Assembly (NCBI GenBank): GCA_021234155.1
Contig: JAJEKV010000024.1
Span: forward strand, 15,833,030 to 15,897,029
Origin: Isoetes taiwanensis
Taxonomy: Eukaryota > Streptophyta > Lycopodiopsida > Isoetales > Isoetaceae
Direction of reading: 5' to 3'
DNA length: 64,000 nucleotides
Shown here: positions 44,450 through 56,497 of the stretch, in pieces
How positions within the stretch are numbered: the stretch's first letter is position 1
How the letters are laid out: each line of letters starts with the position of its first letter
Notes under the pieces: model-generated
What the model saw: only the letters and a program-made list of their open reading frames with translations
What the model was told of the DNA's origin: nothing
The model's database searches: none
Made by a program: the position numbers and the translations under genes

Positions 44450-47093
44450 CGGCGATGCGGCTCAACCCTAATTCACCGTGATCGGCGTCAAGGCGGAAAT
44501 TGACAAACTCCTTCTTTGCGGGTTTGATCTATGAGGTCAAACATTACGAATGGGTGAGCCCCATAGTCATTGCCCTCAAACACAATGGTAAGATCCGGCG
44601 TGCGTGTGGACTACCAAAAACTCAATCGAGCCCGCGGGCGTGATCATTTTCCACTTCCCTCCACGGACCCGGGTTACGGAAGAGGTCATTTGGACATGAG
44701 ATGTACTCCTTCATGGATGGTTTTTCTGGCTACAATCAGATCTCAATCAAAGAGTCGATCAACTCAAGACTACTTTCACCACCCGTGTAGGTACTTTTGC
44801 CTACAAGGTGGTTCCTTTTGGATTATCAAACTCTCCATCAACGTTTCAGCGCATCATGCTCTCGATTTTTCATGATTTCATGAAGGAAAATCCCTTCTTA
44901 CAAATCTTTCAAGATGACTTCTCGCCTCTGATTCCATGGCTGACCATTTGGATAAATTGGAACTTCGTCTTCCGAAAATGTGATGAGTCCGGCATTAGTC
45001 TCAATCACGAGAAATGCACCTTTTGCGTCACCTCGGGGAGTTACGTTAGGCCACGTTGTCGACCAAAGCGGTATCACCACGAGATCACCGCCAAAATCGG
45101 TTATTGTGCTCAAGGCTCAAGCACCAGCCAATATCAAGGAGTACACGCTCTTTCACGGGTAAGGTCAATTATTACTCCACCTTCATACCTGGACTAGCGA
45201 CCATTGCGATCCCATTCATAAACTCACGGGTGACGAATCCACACAGGCTTGGAATTCCCAGGCGGATCTTTGCTTTCCAACAAATGAAGCTTTTGCTTAC
45301 TCGAGCACGGTTCTTGTTCCTCCTCAATGGGACAAGCCCTTTCATGTTCATGTCGATGTCTGGCGTTTTGCTATTGGAGCTGTTCTTTCTCAAGAATATG
45401 ATGCGCCACCGACAAACCAAATCGATCGCCCAAAAACTCAATTACGGCGGCGCAACTATTCTACCCGCAGGCGTGAAGCTTTGGGTCTCATTTTCGTGTC
45501 CAGCGCTTCCGTCACTACCTTTTGGGCAGTCAAATCAAGTTCTTTGTGGACCACCAAGCACTCCTTTATTTGATCAACAAGTCCATTCACGGGCGCATTG
45601 CTCGTTGGGTCCTTCTTCTCAAAAATTTGCCCCTTTTGAAATCGTTCATAAAGGCGCGGCCAAATCTCATGTCGTCCCGGATTATCTTTCATCCACCACG
45701 GATGATCCCTCAACCGGAGTCTCGGGCGCCTTTCACGATGCTCGGCTCTTTTTAGTCCACGGCAACACCACATTGGTTCCATGATTTTCAGCGGTACCTC
45801 CTCACGGTGCTCTTCCACCCGAAGGCGAGGCGGCTCTCTCACCAAGCGGCAATCCGTCGACATCAATTTCTCCGCGAGGTCCGTGGACTACACCATGGTT
45901 GCGGAACATCTCTACAAAAGGGTAAGGACACCATCCTTCCGGCGGCTGTGTTCTACCTCATGAAGTTCAGGATATTGTTAGAGAAGCTCATCAAGGGCTA
46001 GGTGGTGGTCATTTTCATGGTGACACCACGACGCGCCAAAATCCTTCTAAAGCTGGGTATTTTTGGCCCACTCTTCAAAGGCAGCTCACGCCCGCGCCCG
46101 CCGTGTGATGCTTGCCCGGCGTGTGGGACGGCCGGCGACCGTGGCAGCTCTTCCCTTGGCCGCCCGGTTGCCACGCCACTTCCCTTCACAAATGGGAATG
46201 GATTTTGTGGGACCCATCGACCCTCCCTGCTCGGCACACCCGTGCGTTACGTTCTGGTTCTCACCGACTATGCTACTAAATGGGCGGAAGCTTGCGCACT
46301 TCCGGACAACAACTGCGCGGCAAACCACGGCCGGGGGTCCTTTATCAACAAATCATCACGCGATTAAACCCCCGGAGCTGGTGGTGATCGTGGTGTCCAT
46401 TTCATCAATCATACCATAAAGGGCGGGATTATCTCACGATCCATCATCACAAGAGCACACCTTACTATCCTCAAGGTAATGGTTTGGCGAGAAAGCACCA
46501 ACAAGACTCTGGTCACCATTCTCAAGAAAATTTGTGGCGTTTCCGCGCCTGGTGGCAAACAAAACTTCCAAGCTGTTCTTTGGGCCTACAATACTTGTTT
46601 CAAAATTGCTTCTGAGTCACACTCCTTTCAAATTGGTTTATGGTCGGGGAAGCTCTCATGCCGTTTGAATACATCCTTCCAACGCTCCGTTTTCAATCTC
46701 TTGCCCATAATCCGCTTTGTTGCACTCAAAAAGGGTCTATCAATTGGAACAATTGGATGAACTTCGAAGGGATGCTTATATTCGAGTTCTTCATGGACAA
46801 CAGTTGCAAAAATCTTTACATGACAAGCGTCGAAGACAAAAACATTCAAAGAAGGCGATTTGGTTCTTCTTTATGATTCCGTGTACAAACATTTTCCGGA
46901 AAGCTTAAGTTTAGTTGGCTTGGCCCTTATCAAATTGTTCAAGTGGTTCGACCCGTTTTTTCCAACTGGGTGAGTTAGATGGCACTCCATTACCTACACG
47001 GTTAATGGTTTTAAGCCTCAAAACATTTCATCACCGCGGCGAAAATCAACAAGCGGTCTGATTCAAGCGACAAACACCACAGAAAGTGATTAG
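44450..47093 (+). pseudogene. RT, RNase H and integrase of copy B, fragmented
   Basis: The blocks of copy A recur in order: EWVSPIVIALKHNGKIR (44,540-44,600), LQIFQDDF (catalytic Asp codons 44,913-44,918), FFVDHQALLYLINKS (about 45,541-45,585), the integrase D block near 46,200 (MDFVGPIDPP) and the C-terminal block near 46,910. Frames change at least ten times. Immediately after FQDD the same single base is missing as in copy A, together with the same G-to-A change a few bases on. The stop is TAG at 47,091. Confidence 0.8.
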
Positions 47094-47239
47094 AAAGGTA
47101 GCATATTATATTATAGTGGATATTTTTACAAAATGCGGGCACTGACCCGTTACTTCGCTATGGGCGCGCCCTATATACAAAAAATGGGCTCGAGCCCTAT
47201 CTACTACAAGCCTAAGAAGAAAAAAAAACCCTCTACTCG

Positions 47240-47499
47240 GGTTGGGGGCGGAGGTATCTGAAGAGGAGGTGGTAGAGGTTACGCTTTCGGGGTCCCGGCG
47301 AAGGTGCGAGAACCACCTCCATCCCGTTGGTATGAGGGTCGGGATGTTCAGCCATCCCGAGCACCAACCATCCATTCGCGCGCCCGCGATTGTGGCGGTG
47401 CGAGGTCCGAGCAGTTCATTTTGCGTAATCCACTCCTGCGGTTGGTGGGCATAGTGCAATTTTCGTTCAACCCCGCGGCTGACCATGCTCGGTAGCCAT
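47240..47499 (-). pseudogene. Antisense ORF of copy B
   Basis: An ATG at 47,499 (minus strand) lies at the position of the internal ATG in copy A, but the frame stops after ten codons. The conserved core is readable in neighbouring frames (EWITQNELL, MDGWCSGWLNIP, WFSHLRRDPE). It lies 28 nt downstream of the conserved TATATAAG. Product unknown. Confidence 0.5.
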
Positions 47500-47526
47500 A
47501 GAATGCCTTCACTTCCCTCGGTTAGT

Positions 47527-47568
47527 CTTATATAGCCCACCAGGAACGCTTCGTCGGCGTGGACCAAT
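47527..47568 (-). promoter_or_regulatory. Antisense promoter of copy B: CCAAT and TATA boxes
   Basis: On the minus strand, GATTGGTCC (CCAAT box reversed, 47,568-47,564) is followed 28 nt on by CTATATAAG (47,535-47,527). Copy C keeps the same pair with the same spacing and the same surrounding words (GGTCCACGCCGAC, GGCTATATAAGAC), while copy A has deleted it. Confidence 0.6.
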
Positions 47569-48028
47569 CAGAAATTTGCCAGCGTGTTTGCAATGCAAGG
47601 CTCTTTCTAAGCGGAGAATCTTTTCTCCCGCGCGCATATCTAGCGGGTACCTTCCGACGCATTCGTTTTAATGATATCCCACCCGAGTTGCCAAACATTA
47701 AATGCCCTTGCTTCCTTTTATACCCGTCCAACATTAAAGCTGTGTCCTTTGGCCACCTGTCACATCCGCTCATTCTCTCCACGACCCATCTCCACCGTTC
47801 ATTTCTTCTCCCTTAAGTTGTTAGGGGACTTAGCCAAATTTTTTGCTCTCAATCTCATCCTTGGCATCTTTGACACACAGCACCATCAGCGGTTGCGCGG
47901 TTTAAGCCCTCATCGTACCTCTTAGCCTCCGGTTCGCGCCGCCCTAAACTTTGTCGTTCCTCTGCGCCTTCGTTCTTGGCTTTCGTCCTCCGCCTTTGAA
48001 TCACTGTTCTTTTCTGCACATCTTTACC

Positions 48029-50668
48029 ATGACTGCACCAAAATTTTCTACACTTCAAGCTACTGCTTCCAGGGACCCGGCTCTTTTTGACTCTGTATCC
48101 TTCTTGACGCCCACTTTCCGAGAAGCCCTTGTTGGCCCGAATCGTGAAGTCGCCGAACGCCAGCAGCTTTACGAATTCTCTCAAATGGAACTCCCGGCTC
48201 CAAATCCTGCACAGTTGAAGCAGTTCGTCGCTAACATCATCAACAGCCCGCATGGATACACAACCGTGGTAGATGGCACCACCATTTCGCTGACTCAACA
48301 CTTGATTTCAGAGGTATTCCATATTCCTTTGTAAACCCCTTGTTTCTCTTGGTCTACCATCCAGGATCTAGATGTCACTGAGTTTGGTGCACCTCCTTAT
48401 CATGCCAATGTACATCGCCTGACAAATATCGACAAACCCCATGAAACTTTTGTTAAGTTTCTGTGGCGCAAGTTCCTTGGGTATTCTATCAAGAACACCC
48501 ATATCAATAAGCCTTTCTATAATATGGTGCTCACTGCTACACACTCCAACCACTACATAGATTGGCCCCAATTGCTATTCTACCGTCTTCTCCAAGAAGT
48601 GGACCGCCTTCGGGTTGCCACTTCCATTTCTGAAGTTTCTGTGGGAGGCCACCTTCAAGCCATTGTCCGTCATTACTTTCCTCCCACACCACAAAATTCT
48701 CATAATTCCACTCAGCAGTCCCTTCCCAAGACTCACCAAGTTGGCACTTCACGCCCTTCTTCCCCTGGTCATGACCCAAATTTGCACTCCCATGTCCTCT
48801 GCTACACCATCCAGTTCACACCACATCTCCCAAACATCACAAAACAGGCAACAGCAGGCTCCACCACCACAGCACCCTCGTCAGCTATTGTATCAATATC
48901 AGCAGGATGCTCAAGCTGCTGTTCTTAAGTTACAAGAATCCCAAGAAGCTCTTATGAACGGGGTTCAAACGGCACTAGAGGCCTCTGATGCGATTGCAAC
49001 AGCTTCAAAGCTGCCACTGCCCAAGTTGCAACTTTGGAGGCCAAACTTCAAGACAAACACGGGCTCTCTTACGGGCTCATACGGATCTCAAAAGTGCACA
49101 GGATCAGGTCAGCCAACTTGCCGATCAACAGGCTCAGCTCCAATCAGAAATTCAGAATTTGTTGGAGCAAAACAAGTCCAAAGACACTCTCCTGGGTGCT
49201 AAGGAAAAAGATATTTCTAAGCTCGGCGCCTTGTACTCACGAGCTTTGTGACAACTCTGACTCTCAAGTTGAGAACCTTCTGAGGCGGGATGCTCAAATT
49301 GCCTCCTTGGCCCGGCTTAGCTTTCTACAGACCTCTCGGCTCACCTCTCTCCAAGATCGGCTTACGAGGAGGTGCGAAGCGAGAAGATTATTGATGGCCC
49401 AGCGGAGATTGCGGTGCCGTCTTAATGCTCGAGGGGCAATCCTCCTCCCGGTCAACAATTCTCGAAATGGATTAAAATGACCAATCCGCCTACGCTTTCG
49501 AAAAGGACAACCCGGATCCGTGATCTTGAACAACAGTACCGGCAAGCTATTGATCTGGCGATGAGGCTCAAGCAAAAAAACTCGTGACCATCAAGCCATT
49601 GTCAACAACACGCCCTTCGACTTCCCGGTTCCTTCCTCCTATCATGATTATGTGGCTGCCGCGCGCCACCTATTCATACGAAGTGGCATGCGGTGATGGA
49701 CTGTGGATATTCCCTGCGCCCAACTGATTTTCTTCGGATCGGCCCGAACTCACCATTGAAGACAAAGGTTTATCTTTGTGCCCTTTTGGTCTTTGATCTC
49801 ATACAACTGCGCCGATCCGGACTTTATCACCTTGAGTTATTCAGCCCATGGCTTACATTTTTCATGATTTTTACGGGTGATACGGGGAAAACTTTCGGGA
49901 TGGGCCACGCCGGATCTTTGGGGTGACCCCACTTTGCAATGGTTTGCTTCGGGATAACAACCCTATCTTGCTGATCGTACTCGGACCCACACTCTTCATC
50001 GGAGTACATGCACGAGCTTGCCCATCATTTACCTCTCAAAAAGCGGGCTTTTAGCGCAATAAAGGAAGTATCACGGGACATCAGAAGATCTTCCCTATGC
50101 ACAAGTTTTATCACGGCACCTCGCGGTTATAATCAATTCGTGCTCTGGCTGGATAGCAAGACCGTCCCCCCGGGTTGGGATAGCCCTCTGTCAACTCTCA
50201 ACTTCCTGCCTCTCTTTGGGATCGTTGGTGTCAAGCACTTGATCCGGCTCTTATCGATCAATTCAGGGGAGACAGCTTCGGCCAACCGCCCGCGGGCATG
50301 GTTCCTTCTCCCTATGCTTCCACAGGTGTTCCTCCACGCCCCGGGTTCACGACTTCGATTGGCGCCTCCCTTTTGGACAAAGGTCATGGATGGCCATCTT
50401 TGGATGGACTCCACCTCAGATCTCGGCCGGATCTCCGGTGGGATCCCGTTTTGTTCGCCCGTTCCCATTGGGAGGAGGTGCCACTCTTGATACCACCACA
50501 AATTGGATCTATATTGCTAATGGCGTGGTTGGCAGCGCCCGGCGGATCGCGATTCATGGTCTTGACACCTTTATGCAGAAATGCCACCACCTCACCCGGA
50601 TCCTTGATTCATCTTCAAAGCGAGGTTTTGTCTTTGCTCTCAAATGCCTCTTGCTCAGCTCCTTAAAT
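48029..50668 (+). pseudogene. Third ORF of copy B
   Basis: Starts MTAPKFSTLQATASRD and matches the copy A protein closely through the N-terminal domain, with a TAA at about 48,332 where A has a Cys codon pair. The coiled-coil part (48,900-49,250) and the C-terminal block (WTKV/WMDSTSDL region near 50,390) are present in shifted frames. Similarity between the copies in this long region is as high as in pol, which suggests it was under selection when the family was active. Confidence 0.6.
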
Positions 50669-50968
50669 CGGCGTAATTTTTCAACGCAATCCGAATGCCA
50701 ATGTCGGTGCCTTGACCTCGGACACCGCCTCCTCATGGAATGTCGATTCGTTTCTTGAGGGCCCCATCGCCCTTGAAGATATAGTGCGCTCTCGTTTCCT
50801 CATTGATCTGCGGATCCTGACCTCTACTCTACAATCCGCCCGAGACCTCATTAGCCCGATTACCATAATGGTGCCCGACCTCATTCAGGAGGATCACTTT
50901 CCAGGCGGATGGCTTCCCCCTGAAACACTTCCCCTTTTCTTCACTCGGTTAATGCGTTTGGTGGGGAG

Positions 50969-51539
50969 TGTTGAATCTGTGCCTCTGATGCAGGGACTAT
51001 TCATCTATATAGCGGACCAGGTCAAGCTCAAGGATCCACGGTCGGTAGATTCGGTCGTCAAAGGCTCAACCCGAAGACCAAGCGTGGAACCATGCGGTCA
51101 AAGCCTCGCCTAAGAGCGTATTCGGACAAGTGGCCACCCGTCTGCGCCCCGCGTCGTCGTCGGCATGATTCTAGGCACTTCAAAGAGCACCGCCAACATT
51201 CCTACAAATCAGGCCTCCTTCGAATTAACGCAGAGATCGGTCAGTGTCTATATTGGGCCCAAAGGCCATTGTACTATATATATATGACTAGCTGCATGAG
51301 TTCTAGATGAGTTTTGAGTCTTGTCTCCTTTTCGGTTTTCTCTCTATTCGCGAGAGCTCATGTATGTTCATCATTGATATCAAGGAAGCTTATCATTTTC
51401 CTCTCATTTGTTCTGTTTTCTTCTTCTTGTTCTCTTCTTGCAAATCCCGCGTGACATAGTCCCCCGGACTCTCCTGTTAGATCCACGGGTCCTCACAGAG
51501 GGCTGTCTTCCAGGAGTTCCCGAACCCAGACCCCAAACA
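50969..51539 (+). repeat. 3' LTR of copy B
   Basis: 571 bp, starting TGTTGAATC (the fifth and sixth bases differ from the family) and ending CCAAACA. Preceded by GGTTTGGTGGGGAG-type purines at 50,955-50,968 (one G fewer than A). Confidence 0.92.
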
Positions 51540-52036
51540 GCCACCTTGGCATATTGGAGCCTAGGTGGCATGTTGGAGCCCATGTGGCATGTTTGAGCCA
51601 CCTCGGCATGACATTGGCATGTTTGAGGCACCTTGGCATGTTTGCGCCTAGGTGGCATGTTGGAGCCTAGGTGGCATGTTTGAGCCACCTTGGCATGTTG
51701 GAGCCTAGGTGGCATGTTGGAGCCCACGTGCCATATTTGAGCCACCTTGGCATGTTGGAGCTTAGGTGGCCTTGGAGCCCACGTGGCATGTTTGAGCCAC
51801 CTTGGCATGTTTGAGCCACCTTGAGATGTTTGAGCCTAGGTGGTATGTTTGAGCCACCTTGGCATGTTGGAGCCTAGATGGCATGTTTGAGCCACCTTGG
51901 CATGTTTGAGCCCAGCGTCATGTTGGAGCCTAGGTGGCATGTTTGAGACACCTTGGCATGTTGGAGCCTAGGTGGCGTGTTGGAGCCCACGTGGCATGTT
52001 TGAGCCACCTTGGCATGTTTGAGCCACCTTGAGATG
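51540..52036 (+). repeat. 19-bp minisatellite array, segment 3
   Basis: About 25 units, same consensus as segment 1. The left edge is the GCCAC duplication of copy B, the right edge the AGATG duplication of copy C. Confidence 0.95.
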
Positions 52037-52627
52037 TGTTTGGGGTCTGGGTTCGGGAACTCCTGGAAGACAGCCCTCTGTGAGGACCCGTGGATCTAAC
52101 AGGAGAGTCCGGGGGACTATGTCACGCGGGATTTGCAAGAAGAGAAGAAGAAGAAGAAAACAGAACAAATGAGAGGAAAACGATAAGCTTCCTTGATATC
52201 AATGATGAACATACATGAGCTCTCGCAATAGAGAGAAAAACTGAAAGGAGACAAGACTCAAAACTCATCTAGCCATCATATGCTAGCTCTACTCATATAT
52301 ATAGTACAATGGCCTTGGGCCCAATATAGACACTCATCGATCTCTGCGTTTCACCTCGGAAGGAGGCCTGATTTGGTGTGAATGTTGGCGGTGCCTCTTT
52401 AAATGCCTAGAATCACGCCGACGCCGACACGGGCAAGGACGGGTCATCACTTGTCCTGAAGCGGGCGCTTTTGTTGACCCGGACGCAGTTTTGATCAAGC
52501 GGGTCCGCCCGCTTGGTCTTCTCCTCTGAGCCTTTGATGGCTGACCCGCGGCTCGACCGAGGATCCTTGAGCTTGACCTGGTCTGTCAGAGGATGAATAG
52601 TCCTGTACTGTGAGGCACAGACTAACA
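52037..52627 (-). repeat. 3' LTR of copy C
   Basis: 591 bp. The half nearest the outer edge is almost identical to the 5' LTR, while the other half differs at nearly every CTG/CAG. The purine tract lies at 52,628-52,641 on the minus strand. Confidence 0.93.
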
Positions 52628-52920
52628 CTCCCCCACCAAACGACACTCCGAGTGAAGAAAAGGAGGAAGGGTTTCGAGGGCGAAGCCATCTCGGTTCGAA
52701 AGTGATCCTCACGGAGATCCCGGGCGTGTTTGAAGAGCAGGAGGGAGTGTTTTGGCCAAGGGCAGGATCTCGCATCAATAAGAAAGCGAGATCGCACTAT
52801 GTCTTCAAGGGCAAAGATGGGCGCCCAAGAAATGTACCGACATTCCATGAGGAGACAGTCCGAGGCCAAAGGCACCGGCTATTAATCGCATTCGATTGCA
52901 AAGGAAAAATGGGACGCCGA

Positions 52921-55560
52921 TTTAAGGAGCTTAGCAAAATGCATTTGAGAGCAGCACAAAAAACCGCTTGAAGATGGATCAAGGATCGTGAGGTGGTGGC
53001 ATTCGCGAAGAAGGTGTCAAGACCATGAAGCGCATCCGGCCGGGCCAAGCCAACCACGCATCATTAGCAATATAGATCCAATTCGTGGTGGTATCCGTGA
53101 GTGGCACCTTCTTCCCAATGTGAGCGGGCGAACAAAACGCGGATCCCACCGAGATCCGGGCCGAGATCCGAGGTGGAGTCCATCCGCATGACCATCCATG
53201 ACCTTGGTCCAAAAAGGGAGGCGCCAATCGAAGTCGGGAACCTCGGGGGGAGGTACGCCTGGTGGAAGCATAGGGAGAAGGAACCATGCCCGTATGGGTT
53301 GCCGAGCCGTCCTCCTGAATTGATCGACAAGATCGATCAAGAGCTTGACACCAACGATCCCAAAGAGAAGCAAGTAGAGTTGAGAGTTGACAGAGGGCTA
53401 TCCCATCCCGTGGGGACCGCCTTGCTATCCAACAGAGCTCGTAATTGATTATAACCCATGAGGTGTCGATATAAATTTGTGCATAGGGAAGATCCTGGAT
53501 GTCCTAGATACTTCCTTATTCATTGCAAATAGCTCGCCAAGCCGCCGAGAGATAAATGATTGGCAAGCTCGTGCATGTACCCCGATGAAGAGTTTGGGTC
53601 CGAAAGCAGATCCGCAAGATATGGATTGTTATCCCCGGCACCCATTGCACGCTGGGGTCACCCCCGAAGAGCCGGGCGCGGCCCATTTCCTCGGTGTTCC
53701 CCGTATCACCCGATAGAAATCATGAAATATGTAAGCCATGGGCTGAACAACTCTCAAGGTGATAAAGTCCGGATCGGCACGGTGCATGAGATCAAAGACC
53801 ACAAGGGCACAAAGACAACCCTTTGTCTTCAATGGAGAGTTCTCGCCAACCGAAGAAAATCAAGCAAAGCTTCGGGGAATATCCACAGTCCATCTCGCCG
53901 CATGCCACTCGAAAGGAAGAGGTGGCGGCGAAGCAACCACATAATCGCGATAGCAGGAAGGAACTGAAGTCAACGTGCATTCATTAAGAATGGCGGTATG
54001 GGCGCCAAGTTTTGCTTGAGCCTCATCGCCAGATCAATAGCTTGTTTGTAGCCGTTGTTCAAGATCACGTGATCCGGTTGTCCCTTTCTAGCAAAGAAGT
54101 GGATCGGGTCACGGACCAAGCTTCTCGAAGTGTTGACCTCGGAGGAGGATTTCCCCGAGTATTGAGACGGCACCCAATCTCCGCCATCCAAGATCTTCTT
54201 CGCACGACCTCCTCGTAGTTTCGATCTTGAAGAGAGGTGAGCCGAGAGGTCTCTGTAGAAAGCCGAGCCGGCCAAGGAGGCAATTTGAGCGCCCCGCTCC
54301 CGCTTGAACTTGAGTGCTGAAATTTTCACAAAGTTCTGAGTACAAGGCGCTGAGCTTAGCAATATCTCAAGGCCCTTGGTACCCCGCGTGAGAGCTGCTT
54401 TGACTTGTTGTGCTCCAATAAATTCTGAATTTCCCCATTGAGCCGAGCCTCGCTGATCCGCAAGTTGGTTGACTTGATCTTGTGCACTTTTGAGATCCTC
54501 AGATGAGCCCGTAAGAGAGCTTCGTGCTTGTCTTGAAGTTTGGCCTCCAAAGCTGCAACTTGGGCAAAGGCAGCTTGAAGGTCCCGTGTACCGCATCGAG
54601 GCCTCTAGTGCCCGTTGAACCCCGCCATAAGAGCCGCCTTGGGATTCTTGTAACTTGAGAGCGCCAGCTTTGAGCATCCCCGCCGATATCGATACAACAA
54701 CCCACGAGGGTGTTGTGGTGGTGGAGCCGGGCCGTTGCCCGGTTTGTGATGTTTGGGAAAGATGGTGTGAACCGGATGGTGTAGCGGAGGAGGAGACAAA
54801 GGACATGGGTGTGCTGGACTTTGGACATGACCGGGAAGAAGGGCGGAAGTGCCCGCCTGCTAGTCGCTGGAAGGGACCGCTGAGTGGAATTATGAGAATT
54901 TTGTGGTGTGGGAGGGAAGTAATGACGGATGAGGGCTTGAAAGTGGCCTCCCACGTAAACTTTCGTAAATGGAAGTGGCACCCCTCGGGCGGTCCACTTC
55001 TTGGAGAAGACGATAGAACATCATTTGGGGCCAATCTATGTGGTGGTTGGAGTGTGTAGCATTGATGACCAGGTTATAGAAAGGTTTATTGATATGGGTG
55101 TTCTTGATAGAATACCCAAGGAACTTGCGCCACGTAAATTTAACAAAGGTTTCGCGGAGGCTTGTCGATATTGGTCGACGATGGACATTGGCATGATAAG
55201 GAGGTGCACCAAACTCGCGGACATCTAGATCCCGTATGGCGCACTATGATAAACAAGGGGTGTGCAAGGGAATATGAAATACCTCAGAAATCAAATGTTG
55301 AGTCAAATAAAATGGTGGTGCCATCGATCACGCGGGTGTAGCCATGCGTCGCGTTAACGATATTGGCGGCGAACCGCCACCGGGTCGATTTGGAGCCTAA
55401 GTTCCATTTGAGAGAATTCAGAAAGCTTTTGTCGCTCAAATGACTTTATTTGGGCCAACAAGGGCTTCACGGAAAGTGGGCCAAGAAGGATACAGATGCA
55501 AAAAGAGCCGGATCCTTGGGAGCAGAGAAATTGAAGTGTAGAAAATCTTGGGGCAGCCAT
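52921..55560 (-). pseudogene. Third ORF of copy C
   Basis: ATG at 55,560 (MAAPRFSTLQ). The N-terminal domain, the coiled-coil region (about 54,730-54,220) and the C-terminal block can all be followed, in changing frames. A frame of 354 codons spans 55,034-53,970 but mixes correct and shifted segments. Function unknown, as for the copies in A and B. Confidence 0.6.
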
Positions 55561-56027
55561 GGTAACGATTTGCGTAAACGAAGAGTGATTCAAAGGCGAG
55601 GACGAAAGTCAAGCACGGAGGACAAAGGCGCGCAGTAAGAACGAAAAAGGTTTTTTAGGGCGCATTAACCGAGGCTTAAGAGGTATGAAGAGGTCGAAAC
55701 CGAGCCGTTGATGGTGCCAGTGTGTCCAAAAGATGCCAAGGAGTGTATTGAGAGGCAAAAATTTGGCTAAGTCCCCAAAAAACGTAAGGGAGAAGCAATG
55801 AGCGGTGAGGATGGGACGGGAAAGAAGGATCGGATGTGACAGTGGGCAAAGGACACACATTAATGTCCGACGGGCGAAAAAGAAGAAATGGCATTCAATG
55901 CCGCAACTCGGCGGGATATCATTAAAAGGAATGTGTCGGGAAGGTACCATGGCTAGATATGCTACGGAGAAAAGATTCTCATTTTAGAAACAAATTTTGC
56001 ATTGCAAACACGCTGGCGATTTGTGTG

Positions 56028-56070
56028 ATTGGTCCACGCCGACAAGGAGTTCCTCGGCTGGCTATATAAG
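56028..56070 (+). promoter_or_regulatory. Antisense promoter of copy C: CCAAT and TATA boxes
   Basis: GATTGGTCCACGCCGAC (ATTGG at 56,028-56,032) is followed by GGCTATATAAGAC (TATA 56,062-56,070). The ATG at 56,096 is 26 nt downstream. The arrangement is the same as in copy B. Confidence 0.6.
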
Positions 56071-56095
56071 ACGAACCGAGTAACGGCGGCATCCG

Positions 56096-56393
56096 ATGGC
56101 GCCAAAGATGGCCGCCGGGTTTGAACGAGGACCGCACTATGCCCACGAACCGCCGAGAGTGGATTACCCGCAAGATGAATTGTCCGACCTCTCGGCGCCG
56201 CCACAATCATGGCGGAGAATGGACGGCCGGTGTGCCGGGATGGCTGAACATCCCGACCAAGACCAACGGATGGAGGTGGTTCCCGCACCTTCGCCGATCC
56301 CGAAAGCGTAACCTCTACCACCTCCTCGCCAAGATCACCTCTCGCTCCAAAACCCTGAGTAGAGGGTTTTTCTTCTTAGGACTTAGTAGATAG
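56096..56393 (+). pseudogene. Antisense ORF of copy C
   Basis: ATG 56,096 (MAPKMAAG) corresponds to the internal ATG of copy A. After about eight codons the conserved reading moves to the frame open at 56,121-56,393 (RTMPTNRREWITRKMNC, GWLNIPTKTNGWRW, RNLYHLLAKITS), so one frameshift separates start and body. The core agrees with the antisense ORFs of A and B. Confidence 0.5.
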
Positions 56394-56497
56394 GGCTCGA
56401 GCCCGCTTTTTGTATATAGGGCGCGTCCATAGCGAAATAGCTGGGTCAGCGCCTACACATTTTTAAAAAAATCCACTATAATATAATATGTCACTTT

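Larger units (their letters stand above)
40601..51539 (+). mobile_element. Ty3/gypsy LTR retrotransposon, copy B (complete, many indels)
   Basis: LTRs at 40,601-41,167 and 50,969-51,539. GCCAC is duplicated at 40,596-40,600 and 51,540-51,544, both in minisatellite. Same order of domains as copy A, in the same orientation, but almost every coding block is broken by 1-2-nt indels. Confidence 0.95.

Noticed and set aside
48310-48370. A 51-nt intron in the third ORF (GAG/GTATTC to CATCCAG/GATC)
   Set aside because: It is too short for a plant intron. In copy A the segment is open and in frame (51 = 17 codons), and copy C has lost the AG. It is better read as coding with a nonsense change in B.
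51540-52036. Minisatellite read as a CRISPR array
   Set aside because: Units are 19 bp with only about five variable bases and no spacers. The setting is a plant nuclear genome and no cas genes are present.
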